From Bacteroidota bacterium (GTDB taxonomy: Bacteria; Bacteroidota; Bacteroidia; B-17B0; Aurantibacillaceae), in the NCBI GenBank assembly GCA_020162035.1, contig JAIUNM010000004.1, positions 124,001 through 188,000 of the forward strand: DNA of 64,000 bases, read 5' to 3'. The notes below the pieces were generated by a model. It made no database searches. It was given only the letters and a program-made list of their open reading frames with translations, and was not told the DNA's origin. Position numbers and translations under genes: made by a program. Of this stretch, positions 52,985 to 62,461 are shown piece by piece; the first letter of the stretch is position 1, and every line of letters starts with the position of its first letter.

Positions 52985-54765
52985 TATTCTTTGATTAGCC
53001 TTATAAAATTAGTTTTTTCATTATTAGTAATTTTCACAAAATAAATTCCTTTATTTAAATTTTCTACATTAAATTTAATTAAATAATTATTTAGTTCATT
53101 ATTTTGTTTAAATATTACTTTACCTAATACATCAACTATTTCAACATTATATATTTCATTAGATTGATTTAAAGCCTCAACAAAAAATTCAGATTTAGTA
53201 GGGTTTGGATAAACAATATAACCATTATTATTTTGTGTTTCATTTAAACCTGTACAATTACTAACAGATTGTGTAATTATTGCATTTGAATTACAACCTA
53301 CGGTATTTGTACCTGATACAGAGTAACTTGTTGTAACAGTTGGATTAACTACTATTGTTTGAGTTGTAGCACTTGTATTCCAACTATAACTTGTAGCCCC
53401 AGTTGCTGTTAAAGTTGCAGAGCTTCCAATACATAAATAATTAGTTGAAGAACTAACTGCTGTAATAATTGGGTTTGCAAATACAGTTACATTACTTATA
53501 GCCGAACCAATACAACCAACTGAATTTGTTCCGGTAACTGTGTAAGAACTTGTAATTGTAGGCGACACATTAGCACTACCACTACTGAATGTTAGTGTGG
53601 GTGCACCACTTGCACTTATACTATATGTTTGACCACTACATATTGTACCGCTAGAAGCGGTAATAGTTGGACTATTAATTACTGTTATAGATGATGTAGC
53701 TGTGTTTGCACTTACACAACCAGCAGAACTTGTACCAACTACAGTGTATGTAGCATTAACAGTTGGTGTAACATTTGCGCTACCCCCTTGTATTGTATAA
53801 GTATTTGCACCTGTTGGATTAATAGAAAATGAACTACCAGAACAAACAGTTCCACTATTAACACTAATTGTTGGAATTGGATTAACTACTATACTACTTG
53901 TTGCTGTATTTACACCTACACAACCTGCAGAACTTGTTCCAACAACAGTATATGAAGTATTAACAGTTGGAGTAACATTTGCGCTACCTCCTTGTATTGT
54001 ATAAGTGCTTGCGCCAGAAGGGACAATAGTAAACGTACTTCCTTTACATACACTTCCACTGTTTACTGATATTGTAGGTGAAGGATTTACTGTTGGTGTA
54101 AATGCTGCTGAATTTGTACATGTAGATGGAATACTAACAGTTAAGTTAACAACTGAAGAATTATTTACAATTATTGAATTTGATGTTGCACCTGAAGACC
54201 AAGCATAGTTAAAACCTGGGCAAGAAGTAGTTAAAAATGTGTAATCAAAACTCGGAAAAGGTGAAAATCCAGAATTTGCATAGGTCATACCTCCTGCATA
54301 TGGATTTGAGGTTGAACCTCCAATACAATAACTAGATAATCCTCCTGTATTTATAAATACTAAATAATAAGTGTTCCCTGGTGTAACCGAAACAGAAGGC
54401 CAATTTACTGAATAAAAACCGGTTGTGTTTAATGTTACACTGCCTGTTGCCATTAACGTACCACCCATAGTTGGTAAATTATTATAAAGATTTATAGTTA
54501 AGGTACCTGAGCCTGAACCACTGCCTAAATAAATTCCTGCACCACATAATGTATTATTTGTAGGTTGAAATGATTGCGCTAAATCAACTTGCGAAAAACT
54601 AGCCATACATGTAGAAGAAACAGTTTGAGCAGCATCTATAGTTGTTGCTACTAGCGTTGCTTGATTACAAGCAGGATTAGGTAATTGAGAAATTGTAAAA
54701 CTACATTGCGCCTTTACGTAAAAGGCAAAACTCATTAAAATTAAAGAAAAGTAAAATTGTTTCAT
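52984..54765 (-). CDS. Secreted Ig-repeat protein with T9SS type A sorting domain
   Basis: 593 residues. A signal peptide (MKQFYFSLILMSFAFYVKA) is followed by a beta-rich domain (20-180; NTLCGAGIYLGSGSGSGTLT) and at least three similar Ig-like repeats of about 80 residues, each with cysteine-containing openings (GSVCKGSTFTIVPSGA; GTVCSGSSFSINPTGA; GTICSGQTYSISASGA) and the closing TSYTVVGTSSAGCV. The end has the sorting signal: YIVYPNPTKSEFFVEALN, VEIVDVLGKVIFK and NLNKGIYFVKITNNEKTN. Probably a surface adhesin or structural protein exported by the T9SS. The gene has a duplicated promoter (54767-54824), and lies between two identical 47-bp repeats. Confidence 0.9.
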   Translation of the reverse strand: MKQFYFSLILMSFAFYVKAQCSFTISQLPNPACNQATLVATTIDAAQTVSSTCMASFSQVDLAQSFQPTNNTLCGAGIYLGSGSGSGTLTINLYNNLPTMGGTLMATGSVTLNTTGFYSVNWPSVSVTPGNTYYLVFINTGGLSSYCIGGSTSNPYAGGMTYANSGFSPFPSFDYTFLTTSCPGFNYAWSSGATSNSIIVNNSSVVNLTVSIPSTCTNSAAFTPTVNPSPTISVNSGSVCKGSTFTIVPSGASTYTIQGGSANVTPTVNTSYTVVGTSSAGCVGVNTATSSIVVNPIPTISVNSGTVCSGSSFSINPTGANTYTIQGGSANVTPTVNATYTVVGTSSAGCVSANTATSSITVINSPTITASSGTICSGQTYSISASGAPTLTFSSGSANVSPTITSSYTVTGTNSVGCIGSAISNVTVFANPIITAVSSSTNYLCIGSSATLTATGATSYSWNTSATTQTIVVNPTVTTSYSVSGTNTVGCNSNAIITQSVSNCTGLNETQNNNGYIVYPNPTKSEFFVEALNQSNEIYNVEIVDVLGKVIFKQNNELNNYLIKFNVENLNKGIYFVKITNNEKTNFIRLIKE

Positions 54766-54766
54766 G

Positions 54767-54824
54767 TTATATATTATTTAATAGTTACAAATATATTATA
54801 TATTATTTAATAGTTACAAATATA
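54767..54824 (-). repeat. 29-bp tandem duplication carrying the promoter of the T9SS cargo gene
   Basis: Two perfect 29-bp copies (54767-54795 and 54796-54824). Each contains TATATTTG on the minus strand (54788-54795 and 54817-54824). The TTTG of the upstream copy lies 21 nt before the -7 element of the proximal copy, so the copies may supply each other's -33 element. Predicted start about 54782, leader about 17 nt. Confidence 0.85.
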
Positions 54825-54836
54825 TTGTTATTTAAA

Positions 54837-54883
54837 TAAAAAAGCCATCTAAATTAGATGGCTTTTTTATTATTGAGATTTTT
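54837..54883 (-). terminator. Terminator of secG, copy B of the 47-bp direct repeat
   Basis: Identical over 47 bp to 52938-52984, including the hairpin and the downstream TATTATTGAGATTTTT. It ends 4 bp before the secG stop codon position (54888), so it terminates secG on the minus strand. Confidence 0.88.
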
Positions 54884-54887
54884 AGGA

Positions 54888-55232
54888 TTAATTTGTTGGT
54901 AAACCATTTGCTGGTTGTTGCGGTGCTTGTTGCGCTGGTGCGTTTTGCGTTGGCATATTTACAGCGCCAGCTGCAGTTTTTTTAACCGAAGACTCACTGC
55001 CTTCTGTTGCAGCAATACTATTACCTTTTGGAGCTAAAAAAATACAAGTTACTATTAATGCAATAGCTAAACCCCAAGTTGCTTTTTCTATAAACTCAGT
55101 ACCTTGTTTTACGCCCATTATTTGGGTTGCTGCGCCAAACTGACTTTGAATACCTCCACCTTTACTGTTTTGAACTAATACAACTAGTATTAATAAAAGG
55201 CAAATTAAAATTATTAAAATTGATGCTATCAT
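54888..55232 (-). CDS. secG: Preprotein translocase subunit SecG
   Basis: 114 residues with two membrane helices (about 1-22 and 53-70). The loop QNSKGGGIQSQFGAATQIMG is the SecG signature, followed by TEFIEKATWGLA. The C-terminal tail is glutamine/proline-rich (QNAPAQQAPQQPANGLPTN). SecG aids SecYEG-driven export. It is the last gene of miaB, sigma-54 activator, lptE, TPR, secG, an order I recall as conserved in Bacteroidota. Confidence 0.93.
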   Translation of the reverse strand: MIASILIILICLLLILVVLVQNSKGGGIQSQFGAATQIMGVKQGTEFIEKATWGLAIALIVTCIFLAPKGNSIAATEGSESSVKKTAAGAVNMPTQNAPAQQAPQQPANGLPTN

Positions 55233-55244
55233 GATATATATTTT

Positions 55245-56291
55245 TTATTGTTTTTCTTTTAAATTTTTAATTAGGGATGCAAAGTAAACACTTTTTTGTG
55301 GAATTTTCAAACATAAAATTTCATAAGCCCTAATTGCTTTACTAATATGCCCTTGTAAGGCATAAATTTTAGCTAAAGTTTCGGTTACTAAGTGTTCATT
55401 TTCTAACAAACTCTCTTTAGCTTGTGCATTTGCAATAAAAATACGTTTTTCGTCTTTGTTCCTTATACTGCCAGGGTTTGATTGTATAATTTTATCAATT
55501 AATTCGATGTTTTTTTGCTTTTTTGTTTGATTTTCGATGACTTTATCTGTTTCTGTTTCTAAATTTTGAACAATTTTTAATTTTGGATTATTTTTTTCAT
55601 CAGATAATATCTCCGTTTGTTTTAATTCATCTTCTGTGGCTCCATTTTTATTGTTTAAAAATTTAACCCATTCAATAAAATTAGTTGGTGTTATTTGTTC
55701 TTCTTTTTTAAATGATGGACTACTTTCAAAATATTCTTCATTAACATAGGCATCACTTGCCGCTTTTTGAATGTCAATTTCTAAATTTTGAACACTTAAA
55801 TTTTGGTTTTCTGTATTTGATTCGAGGTTTTCCTCTTTTACATCTGTTTCAATTATTTTATGTTCCGATAACTCTGTGGCTTTAAGTATATTTATATCCT
55901 CTTTAATTTGATTTAAAACAGTTTTTATTTCGTTTAAATCTTCATTATTAGTATTTTCTTCTTCTTTTACTTTAGTTTCTAAAGCAGGTTTATCATCAAC
56001 TCTATTTAGTTTATTTTGAATAGAAATTGTAACATCAACCTCATCAGTTTTACAATCAACCGTATTATTTAGTAATTGATGTAAAACAGATCTGTTTACA
56101 ACAGAAATGGCTGCTTTTTTTAATACGGATTGATGTGAAGCAATATCAAATTGTTGCGTTGCTAAACTATACAATAAATGCGCAGGCTGAAAATAAGGGT
56201 ATTGTTTAACTAAATCGCACAATTGTAAAACACTATTTTGGTTAATAGAATTAGGGTTTTTAATGTATTTTAATAACTCTTGTGTTTGCAT
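55245..56291 (-). CDS. Protein with acidic coiled-coil middle and C-terminal TPR-like end
   Basis: 348 residues from ATG 56291, which shares a base with the lptE stop codon (TAATG); TTG 56297 is the alternative. The N-terminus (LQLCDLVKQYPYFQPAHLLY) is helical and the C-terminus (LVTETLAKIYALQGHISKAI) resembles a TPR. The centre is Glu/Asn/Lys-rich and probably disordered or coiled coil. It is the usual companion between lptE and secG in related genomes, but has no established function that I know of. Confidence 0.75.
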   Translation of the reverse strand: MQTQELLKYIKNPNSINQNSVLQLCDLVKQYPYFQPAHLLYSLATQQFDIASHQSVLKKAAISVVNRSVLHQLLNNTVDCKTDEVDVTISIQNKLNRVDDKPALETKVKEEENTNNEDLNEIKTVLNQIKEDINILKATELSEHKIIETDVKEENLESNTENQNLSVQNLEIDIQKAASDAYVNEEYFESSPSFKKEEQITPTNFIEWVKFLNNKNGATEDELKQTEILSDEKNNPKLKIVQNLETETDKVIENQTKKQKNIELIDKIIQSNPGSIRNKDEKRIFIANAQAKESLLENEHLVTETLAKIYALQGHISKAIRAYEILCLKIPQKSVYFASLIKNLKEKQ

Positions 56292-56803
56292 TACCAATTA
56301 TTAAATGCTTTATTAAAAATATCTTCGGCCAATTGTTTGTTAATTACTGTAATCAATTCACTCTCTACACTTGATAATGTTTTAGTAGAACTATAATCTG
56401 CAAACCTTGTAAATGCTTGTTCAAAATTTTTAGTTGCGTCAAATTTGTTACTGTATTTAACATTAACCGTAATAGTTAATCTATTTTGTGATGCTTGGTC
56501 GTTGCTTTGTATTGAAATTGGAGCAACATTATAATCCGAAATATAGCCTTCAAATTGCAAATCGGCATTATTTTTAATTAAAGCTAAACTAGTTTGTTGC
56601 GAAACCATATCGCGCATTTTTTCTGAAAATTGTTGGGCTAATGATGGTGGGGCTAAACTGCTGTTATTAGTAAAATAACCAACGCTAATTGTTTTGGCCT
56701 CGGTTGGTATAGTTGCTCCACTTAATGAAACAGTAGGTTTACAGGCATTAATAATTAATAAACTTAATGCAATTAGTAAATATTTAAGATTAAAAAATTT
56801 CAA
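56291..56803 (-). CDS. lptE: LptE-like lipoprotein (LPS transport to the outer membrane)
   Basis: 170 residues. Lipobox LLIINAC (Cys 21), then PTVSLSGATIPTEAKTISVG and the repetitive strand pattern of the LptE/LPS-assembly lipoprotein family. LptE plugs LptD and helps insert lipopolysaccharide. Starts with TTG 56803: an in-frame TAA is directly upstream and there is no ATG, so the start is well supported. Overlaps the next gene by one base. Confidence 0.85.
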   Translation of the reverse strand: MKFFNLKYLLIALSLLIINACKPTVSLSGATIPTEAKTISVGYFTNNSSLAPPSLAQQFSEKMRDMVSQQTSLALIKNNADLQFEGYISDYNVAPISIQSNDQASQNRLTITVNVKYSNKFDATKNFEQAFTRFADYSSTKTLSSVESELITVINKQLAEDIFNKAFNNW

Positions 56804-56829
56804 TTAATTTAAGATAAATTTAAACATTA

Positions 56830-58071
56830 TTACTCTTCAATATTAAATTCGTTTATTTTTCTATACAATGTTCGTTCACTTATTCCTAATTCCTTAGCCG
56901 CATTTTTACGTTTGCCTTTATATTTTTTTAAGGCTTTTTTAATCATATCAATTTCTTTATCTTGTAACGACAAAGTTTCTTCAACCTCAATAGTTTGCTG
57001 GTTGTGAAGTTGATTTTGATGTGTTGGTTGGTGTATAGTTAATCCACTATTTGTATTAATTATATCTTTATTATAATCTTGCTTATCAATAATTTGTAAT
57101 TCATTTAAATTTTTTGCTGTATTTGTTGAACCTGGGTTTGTTGTAATTAAATCAAATACAATTTTTTTCAATTCATTTAACTCACCTTTCATATCTCTAA
57201 TTACTTTAAATAGTAATTCTTTATCATTGCTATCAATTGTATTATTAGTAAAGTTAATATTGTTTGATAACGAAGGTACATTTGTATTAGAAAACTGAGG
57301 TAAATACCTTAATAAAACATCGGCAGTAATTTCTCTGCTTTTTTCGATAATAGAAATTTGTTCAGTTATATTTTTTAATTGTCGTATGTTTCCTGGCCAA
57401 TAATAGCCTGTTAAAACTTTTTCTGCTTCGGGTAATAGTTTAACTACAGGCATTCTGTATTTAGCAGAAAAATCATTTGCAAACTTTCTAAACAACAAAT
57501 GTATATCTCCTTCTCTTTCGCGTAAAGGTGGTAAATCAATTGGTACAGTGCTTAATCTATAAAACAAATCTGTTCTAAATTTTTCTTTTTCTAATGCTTG
57601 ATAAAAATTTATGTTTGTTGCAGCTACAACTCTTACATCAGTTTTTAAAACTTTACTACTACCTACTTTTAAATACTCTCCACTTTCTAAAACCCTAAGT
57701 AAGCGCGATTGTGTAGCAAGTGGTAACTCCCCTACTTCATCTAAAAATATTGTTCCACCATTTGCAACTTCAAAATATCCTTTTCGAGCTTCAGTTGCGC
57801 CTGTAAACGCTCCTTTTTCGTGCCCAAACAATTCACTGTCAATTGTACCTTCGGGAATTGCACCACAGTTAACTGCAATGTAAGGCCCATGTTTACGTGC
57901 ACTATTTTGATGTATTATTTGAGGAAAAACTTCTTTACCTGTACCACTTTCGCCATTTATTAAAACATTTAAATCAGTTGGAGCAACAAGTCTTGCAACT
58001 TCAATTGCTCGTTCTAATTGTGTATTGTTTCCAATTATACCATATTTTTGTTTAAGATCTTGTAAATTCAT
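56830..58071 (-). CDS. Sigma-54-dependent transcriptional activator without a receiver domain
   Basis: 413 residues. The AAA+ domain begins at once with [15 protein letters not shown]; Walker A GESGTGKE (40-47), GAFTGA loop (87-92) that contacts sigma-54, and [20 protein letters not shown]. The C-terminal Fis-type helix-turn-helix is [19 protein letters not shown]. There is no N-terminal sensor or receiver domain, so its activity must be set by level or by another protein. It lies between miaB and lptE in the conserved operon. Confidence 0.94.
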   Translation of the reverse strand: MNLQDLKQKYGIIGNNTQLERAIEVARLVAPTDLNVLINGESGTGKEVFPQIIHQNSARKHGPYIAVNCGAIPEGTIDSELFGHEKGAFTGATEARKGYFEVANGGTIFLDEVGELPLATQSRLLRVLESGEYLKVGSSKVLKTDVRVVAATNINFYQALEKEKFRTDLFYRLSTVPIDLPPLREREGDIHLLFRKFANDFSAKYRMPVVKLLPEAEKVLTGYYWPGNIRQLKNITEQISIIEKSREITADVLLRYLPQFSNTNVPSLSNNINFTNNTIDSNDKELLFKVIRDMKGELNELKKIVFDLITTNPGSTNTAKNLNELQIIDKQDYNKDIINTNSGLTIHQPTHQNQLHNQQTIEVEETLSLQDKEIDMIKKALKKYKGKRKNAAKELGISERTLYRKINEFNIEE

Positions 58072-58091
58072 TTTCTTTATTTGTTTAAAAC

Positions 58092-59522
58092 TTAAACAAC
58101 TTTCCCTATTAATGTTGAAGGCGTACTTGATTCAACGTAAACATTTACATACATGCCAGGTTTTAAATTTTCTTTAGGAAAAACAACTACGGCATTTTGG
58201 GAGTTTCTACCCATTAACATCTCATCAGATTTTTTTGATACTCCTTCTATTAAAACTTTGGTTGTTTTCCCTAGCCATTTTTTAGTGTGTAACTCACTAT
58301 GTTTTCTTTGTAAATCAACAACTTCACTTAATCTTTTTTTCTTTATATCTTCAGCTACATCATCTTTGTATTTTCTTTCAGCTAAGGTTTTAGGTCTTTC
58401 GCTATAACTAAACATAAAAGCAAAATCATATTGCACTTCGTTCATTAAACTTATTGTATCTTTATGCTCCTCATCTGTTTCCCCACAAAATCCAGTAATT
58501 ACATCCGTGCTTATTCCGCAATCGGGCATAATTGTTCTAATAGATTTTATTCTATCTAGGTACCACTCGCGAGTATATCCTCGATTCATTTTTTCTAATA
58601 CATTTGAATTACCACTTTGTACAGGTAAATGAATGTTATTACAAATATTTTCATATTTAGCCATAACATGCAAAACCTCATCGGTCATATCTTTTGGGTG
58701 CGATGTACTAAATCTAACTCTCAAATCAGGCGATACAAGCGCAACCATTTCCATAAGTTGAGCAAAATTTGTAGAGTTTTGTTTTTGTTCGTCGGTTAAA
58801 ATTTCTTTTTTTAAGCCGCCACCGCTCCATAAATAACTATCAACATTTTGACCAAGTAAGGTTACTTCTCTATAACCAGCATTAAATGCATCTTTACATT
58901 CATTTAAAATACTTTTTGGGTCTCTACTTCTTTCTCTTCCTCGAGTAAAAGGTACTACACAAAAACTACACATGTTATCGCAGCCACGCATTATACTAAT
59001 AAATGCGCTTACACCATTTTTATCTAACCTAAGTGGCGAAATATCTGCATACGTTTCTTCTTTGCTTAAGATTACGTTAATAGCTTTTTGTCCAGTTTCG
59101 GCAGTTGCAATTAAGTTTGGTAAATCGCGGTAAGCATCGGGACCTACAACAATATCAACTAATTTTTCTTCTTCTAATAATTGTGATTTTAGACGTTCGG
59201 CCATGCAACCTAAAACACCAATTAAAAGCTCTGGTTTTGATTTTTTAATTTTTTTATAATCCTGTAAACGTTGGCGCACACGGTTTTCTGCATTATCGCG
59301 TATGGCGCAAGTGTTCATAAAAATTAAATCCGCTTCTTCGTAATTTTGAGTGGTGCTAAAACCTTTATCAATTAAAATAGAGGCAACAATTTCGCTATCG
59401 CTAAAATTCATTTGGCAACCATAACTCTCTAAATACAATTTTTTTCCGTTAGGAATTTTTGAAGGCTTCATTAACGAAGTACCTTGAATTTTTTCATCAA
59501 TAGATTTGTTTTCAGTTTCCAT
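58092..59522 (-). CDS. miaB: tRNA-2-methylthio-N6-dimethylallyladenosine synthase MiaB
   Basis: 476 residues. N-terminal UPF0004 domain ([20 protein letters not shown]), radical-SAM centre [20 protein letters not shown] (CxxxCxxC), and C-terminal TRAM domain ([19 protein letters not shown]). MiaB methylthiolates position 37 of tRNAs reading UNN codons, using two Fe-S clusters. It is the first gene of the minus-strand operon that ends with secG. Confidence 0.97.
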   Translation of the reverse strand: METENKSIDEKIQGTSLMKPSKIPNGKKLYLESYGCQMNFSDSEIVASILIDKGFSTTQNYEEADLIFMNTCAIRDNAENRVRQRLQDYKKIKKSKPELLIGVLGCMAERLKSQLLEEEKLVDIVVGPDAYRDLPNLIATAETGQKAINVILSKEETYADISPLRLDKNGVSAFISIMRGCDNMCSFCVVPFTRGRERSRDPKSILNECKDAFNAGYREVTLLGQNVDSYLWSGGGLKKEILTDEQKQNSTNFAQLMEMVALVSPDLRVRFSTSHPKDMTDEVLHVMAKYENICNNIHLPVQSGNSNVLEKMNRGYTREWYLDRIKSIRTIMPDCGISTDVITGFCGETDEEHKDTISLMNEVQYDFAFMFSYSERPKTLAERKYKDDVAEDIKKKRLSEVVDLQRKHSELHTKKWLGKTTKVLIEGVSKKSDEMLMGRNSQNAVVVFPKENLKPGMYVNVYVESSTPSTLIGKVV

Positions 59523-59535
59523 TTTTATTAATTTA

Positions 59536-59543
59536 CAAAGATA
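59536..59543 (-). promoter_or_regulatory. Candidate -7 element (TATCTTTG) of the miaB operon
   Basis: Matches TAnnTTTG on the minus strand, 13 nt before the miaB ATG. A possible TTTG (59571-59568) lies 24 nt upstream, slightly too far. The rest of the 288-bp miaB/topA spacer shows nothing recognisable. Confidence 0.4.
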
Positions 59544-59810
59544 CTGTTAAAATATGACATTTTGACACAAAACTTAAATTGTTGTTTTAAATTAATTCAA
59601 TTTAACAAATAACAAAATTGCATTAATAAATCATTAACTATCAGTAATTTAAATACAAATATTATTACTATTAAAAATATAAATTACTTAAATTATTAGG
59701 ATTATTACATTTTAATTGTTTTAATTTGCAAAAATTTAAAATCGGTTTTTGTTTAAAAAACACAAAAAAAGAGGTTAAAAAGTTAAAAAGCATAGTATTA
59801 AGATAGGTTC

Positions 59811-62456
59811 ATGTCAAAAAATTTAGTTATCGTAGAAAGTCCCGCCAAGGCAAAAACAATTGAAGGTTTTTTAGGTAAAGATTTCACTGTTAAATCGAGC
59901 TTTGGACACGTAAGAGATTTAGTAAAAAAAGGTTATGGTATTGATATAGATAATAATTTTACACCCACTTACGAAATACAACCCGATAAAGAAAAAGTAA
60001 TTGCTGAACTTAAAAAGTTAAGTAAAAACGCCGAAATGGTTTGGTTAGCATCCGATGAAGACCGTGAAGGGGAAGCAATTAGCTGGCATTTATATGAAAC
60101 ATTAGGGTTAGATAAAAAACGCACAAAACGTATTGTTTTTCATGAAATTACTAAACCCGCAATACAAAAAGCAATTGCAAATCCACGCGAAATTGATATT
60201 AATTTAGTTAACGCCCAACAAGCAAGAAGAATATTAGATAGATTAGTTGGATTTGAATTAAGCCCTATTTTATGGCGTAAAGTTCGCCCAAGTTTATCTG
60301 CCGGGCGCGTGCAATCAGTTGCAGTTAGGTTAATAGTTGAACGCGAGCGCGAAATACAAGCATTTAAATCAACATCATCATTTAAAGTTAGTGCATTATT
60401 TAATGTAGGAAAATCTATTTTAAAAGCCGAATTAAATGAACGATTTAATACAGAACAAGAAGCACAAACGTTTTTAGAAAACTGCCTGCCTACCGGCGAG
60501 GCAGGCAAAAAAGCCATTTATAAAATAACAAGTTTAGAAACTAAACCAGCCAAACGTACACCAGCAGCACCATTTACAACTTCAACATTACAACAAGAAG
60601 CTGCACGTAAATTAGGTTTTAGTGTAGCACAAACCATGATGGTTGCTCAACGTTTGTACGAAGCAGGTAAAATTACATATATGCGTACAGATAGTGTAAA
60701 CTTATCGGATACTGCTATGGGTCAAGCTAAAGAAGCAATAACTGGTAATTACGGAGATAAATACTATCAACCACGAAAATATAAAACTAAAAGCAAAGGA
60801 GCACAAGAGGCACACGAAGCAATTAGACCAACTTATATTCAAAACTCTGAAATTACAGGCGAACGTAACGAACAACGCTTATATGAATTAATTTGGAAAC
60901 GCACCATTGCAAGCCAAATGGCTGATGCTGAATTAGAAAAAACAACAGCAAAAATAAATATTAGTACAACAAAAGAATTATACGTTGCACAAGGCGAAGT
61001 TTTAAAATTTGATGGTTTTTTAAAAGTATATATAGAAGGGACAGATGATGAAAATGATGAAGAAAACACATCAATGTTGCCGCCAATGAAAGAAGGAGAT
61101 GTTTTAGATTTAAAAGAAACAACTGCAACACAACGTTTTTCGCATCACCCTGCAAGATATACCGAAGCTTCATTAGTTAAAAAATTAGAAGAGTTAGGCA
61201 TTGGAAGACCAAGTACTTACGCACCAACTATAAGTACCGTACAAAAACGTAATTATGTAGAAAAAACAGATAGAGAAGGCACATCAAGAAATTACACACA
61301 ATTTGTTTTTGATGGTAACACAATTAAAAAAGAAACTAAAACAGAAAATACAGGAGCAGAAAAAGCTAAATTATTTCCTACAGATATTGGAGCAGTTGTA
61401 ACCGATTTTTTAATTCAATACTTTCCTGATATTTTAGATTTTAATTTTACCGCAAAAGTTGAAGAAGAATTTGATGAAATTGCAGAAGGTAAAATACAAT
61501 GGACAAGCATGTTAAAGGATTTTTACAAACCCTTTCATAAAACTGTAGAAAAAACTATTGACAATAGCGAACGCGCAAGCGGCGAAAGAATTTTAGGAAC
61601 TGACCCAGTAAGCGGCAAACCCGTAAGCGTTAGAATAGGAAGATTTGGACCTTTAGCTCAAATAGGCGAAACTGTTGAAGGAAGCGAAGAAAAACCTCGC
61701 TTTGCAAGTTTACGCAAAGACCAAAGTATTGAAACAATTTCATTAGAAGATGCTTTAGACTTATTTAAATTACCAATGAGTATTGGCGAATATAAAGGAA
61801 GTGAGATTATTGTTGCAGTTGGAAGATTTGGTCCATACATAAAATTTAATGAACAATTTATTTCAATACCAAGAAGCGAAGACCCTTTAAAAGTTGATTT
61901 AGAAAGAGCAATAGCATTAATAAAAGAAAAAGAAGTTGCTGATGCTCCTGTGGCTTTTTACAACGGTAAACCCGTAACAAAAGGTAAAGGTCGTTTTGGT
62001 CCGTTTATTAAATATGAAGGTATTTATGTGAATGTACCACGTGCTTATAATTTTGATGCACTTTCGCAAAAGGATATTGATGAACTTATTGGTAAAAAAT
62101 TAGAAAAAGAAGCAAATCGTTATATACATAACTGGACCGAAGAAAAAATTTCGGTTGAAAACGGAAGATGGGGACCTTTTATAAAGTTTGGCAAAAACAT
62201 GCTTAAACTAATTAAACAAGGTGGAGGTAAATTTACACCAGAAGAAGTTGCTGATTTAAGCTTAGATAATATTAAAGCCATGATTGTTGAACAAATACCA
62301 AATGCGTTTGACAAAAAAGGTGCTAAAAAAGCAGCTGCGAAAAAAACAACAACTAAAGCTAAAGTGGTTAAAAAGGCAGTAGTAAAAAAAGTAGCTGCTA
62401 AAAAAACAGCAACTAAAGCTAAAGTGGTTAAAAAGAAAGCATCTAAAAAGAAATAA
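59811..62456 (+). CDS. topA: DNA topoisomerase I
   Basis: 881 residues. Toprim domain: VIVESPAKAKTIEGFLGKD and DEDREGEAISWHL. The catalytic tyrosine is Y290 in KITYMRTDSVN. C-terminal Topo_C-type repeats occur four times: IGRFGPLAQIGE, VGRFGPYIKFNE, KGRFGPFIKYEG and NGRWGPFIKFGK. The last 55 residues are a Lys/Ala-rich basic tail (KKAAAKKTTTKAKVVKKA) resembling histone H1-like tails. The enzyme relaxes negative supercoils. At residues 225-232 (CLPTGEAG) a GC-rich palindrome is inserted in frame. Confidence 0.97.
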   Translation: MSKNLVIVESPAKAKTIEGFLGKDFTVKSSFGHVRDLVKKGYGIDIDNNFTPTYEIQPDKEKVIAELKKLSKNAEMVWLASDEDREGEAISWHLYETLGLDKKRTKRIVFHEITKPAIQKAIANPREIDINLVNAQQARRILDRLVGFELSPILWRKVRPSLSAGRVQSVAVRLIVEREREIQAFKSTSSFKVSALFNVGKSILKAELNERFNTEQEAQTFLENCLPTGEAGKKAIYKITSLETKPAKRTPAAPFTTSTLQQEAARKLGFSVAQTMMVAQRLYEAGKITYMRTDSVNLSDTAMGQAKEAITGNYGDKYYQPRKYKTKSKGAQEAHEAIRPTYIQNSEITGERNEQRLYELIWKRTIASQMADAELEKTTAKINISTTKELYVAQGEVLKFDGFLKVYIEGTDDENDEENTSMLPPMKEGDVLDLKETTATQRFSHHPARYTEASLVKKLEELGIGRPSTYAPTISTVQKRNYVEKTDREGTSRNYTQFVFDGNTIKKETKTENTGAEKAKLFPTDIGAVVTDFLIQYFPDILDFNFTAKVEEEFDEIAEGKIQWTSMLKDFYKPFHKTVEKTIDNSERASGERILGTDPVSGKPVSVRIGRFGPLAQIGETVEGSEEKPRFASLRKDQSIETISLEDALDLFKLPMSIGEYKGSEIIVAVGRFGPYIKFNEQFISIPRSEDPLKVDLERAIALIKEKEVADAPVAFYNGKPVTKGKGRFGPFIKYEGIYVNVPRAYNFDALSQKDIDELIGKKLEKEANRYIHNWTEEKISVENGRWGPFIKFGKNMLKLIKQGGGKFTPEEVADLSLDNIKAMIVEQIPNAFDKKGAKKAAAKKTTTKAKVVKKAVVKKVAAKKTATKAKVVKKKASKKK
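60483..60507. repeat. GC-rich palindrome inserted in topA
   Basis: TGCCTGCCT (60483-60491) / AGGCAGGCA (60499-60507), 7-nt loop ACCGGCG. It is far more GC-rich than the surrounding DNA and encodes CLPTGEAG, which interrupts the usual topA alignment region. No second copy was found in the window. Confidence 0.75.
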
Positions 62457-62461
62457 AAAAT

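Noticed and set aside
60140..60517. 125-codon ORF antisense to topA containing SPVGRQ
   Set aside because: Shadow of topA; the SPVGRQ peptide is only the reverse reading of the inserted palindrome.
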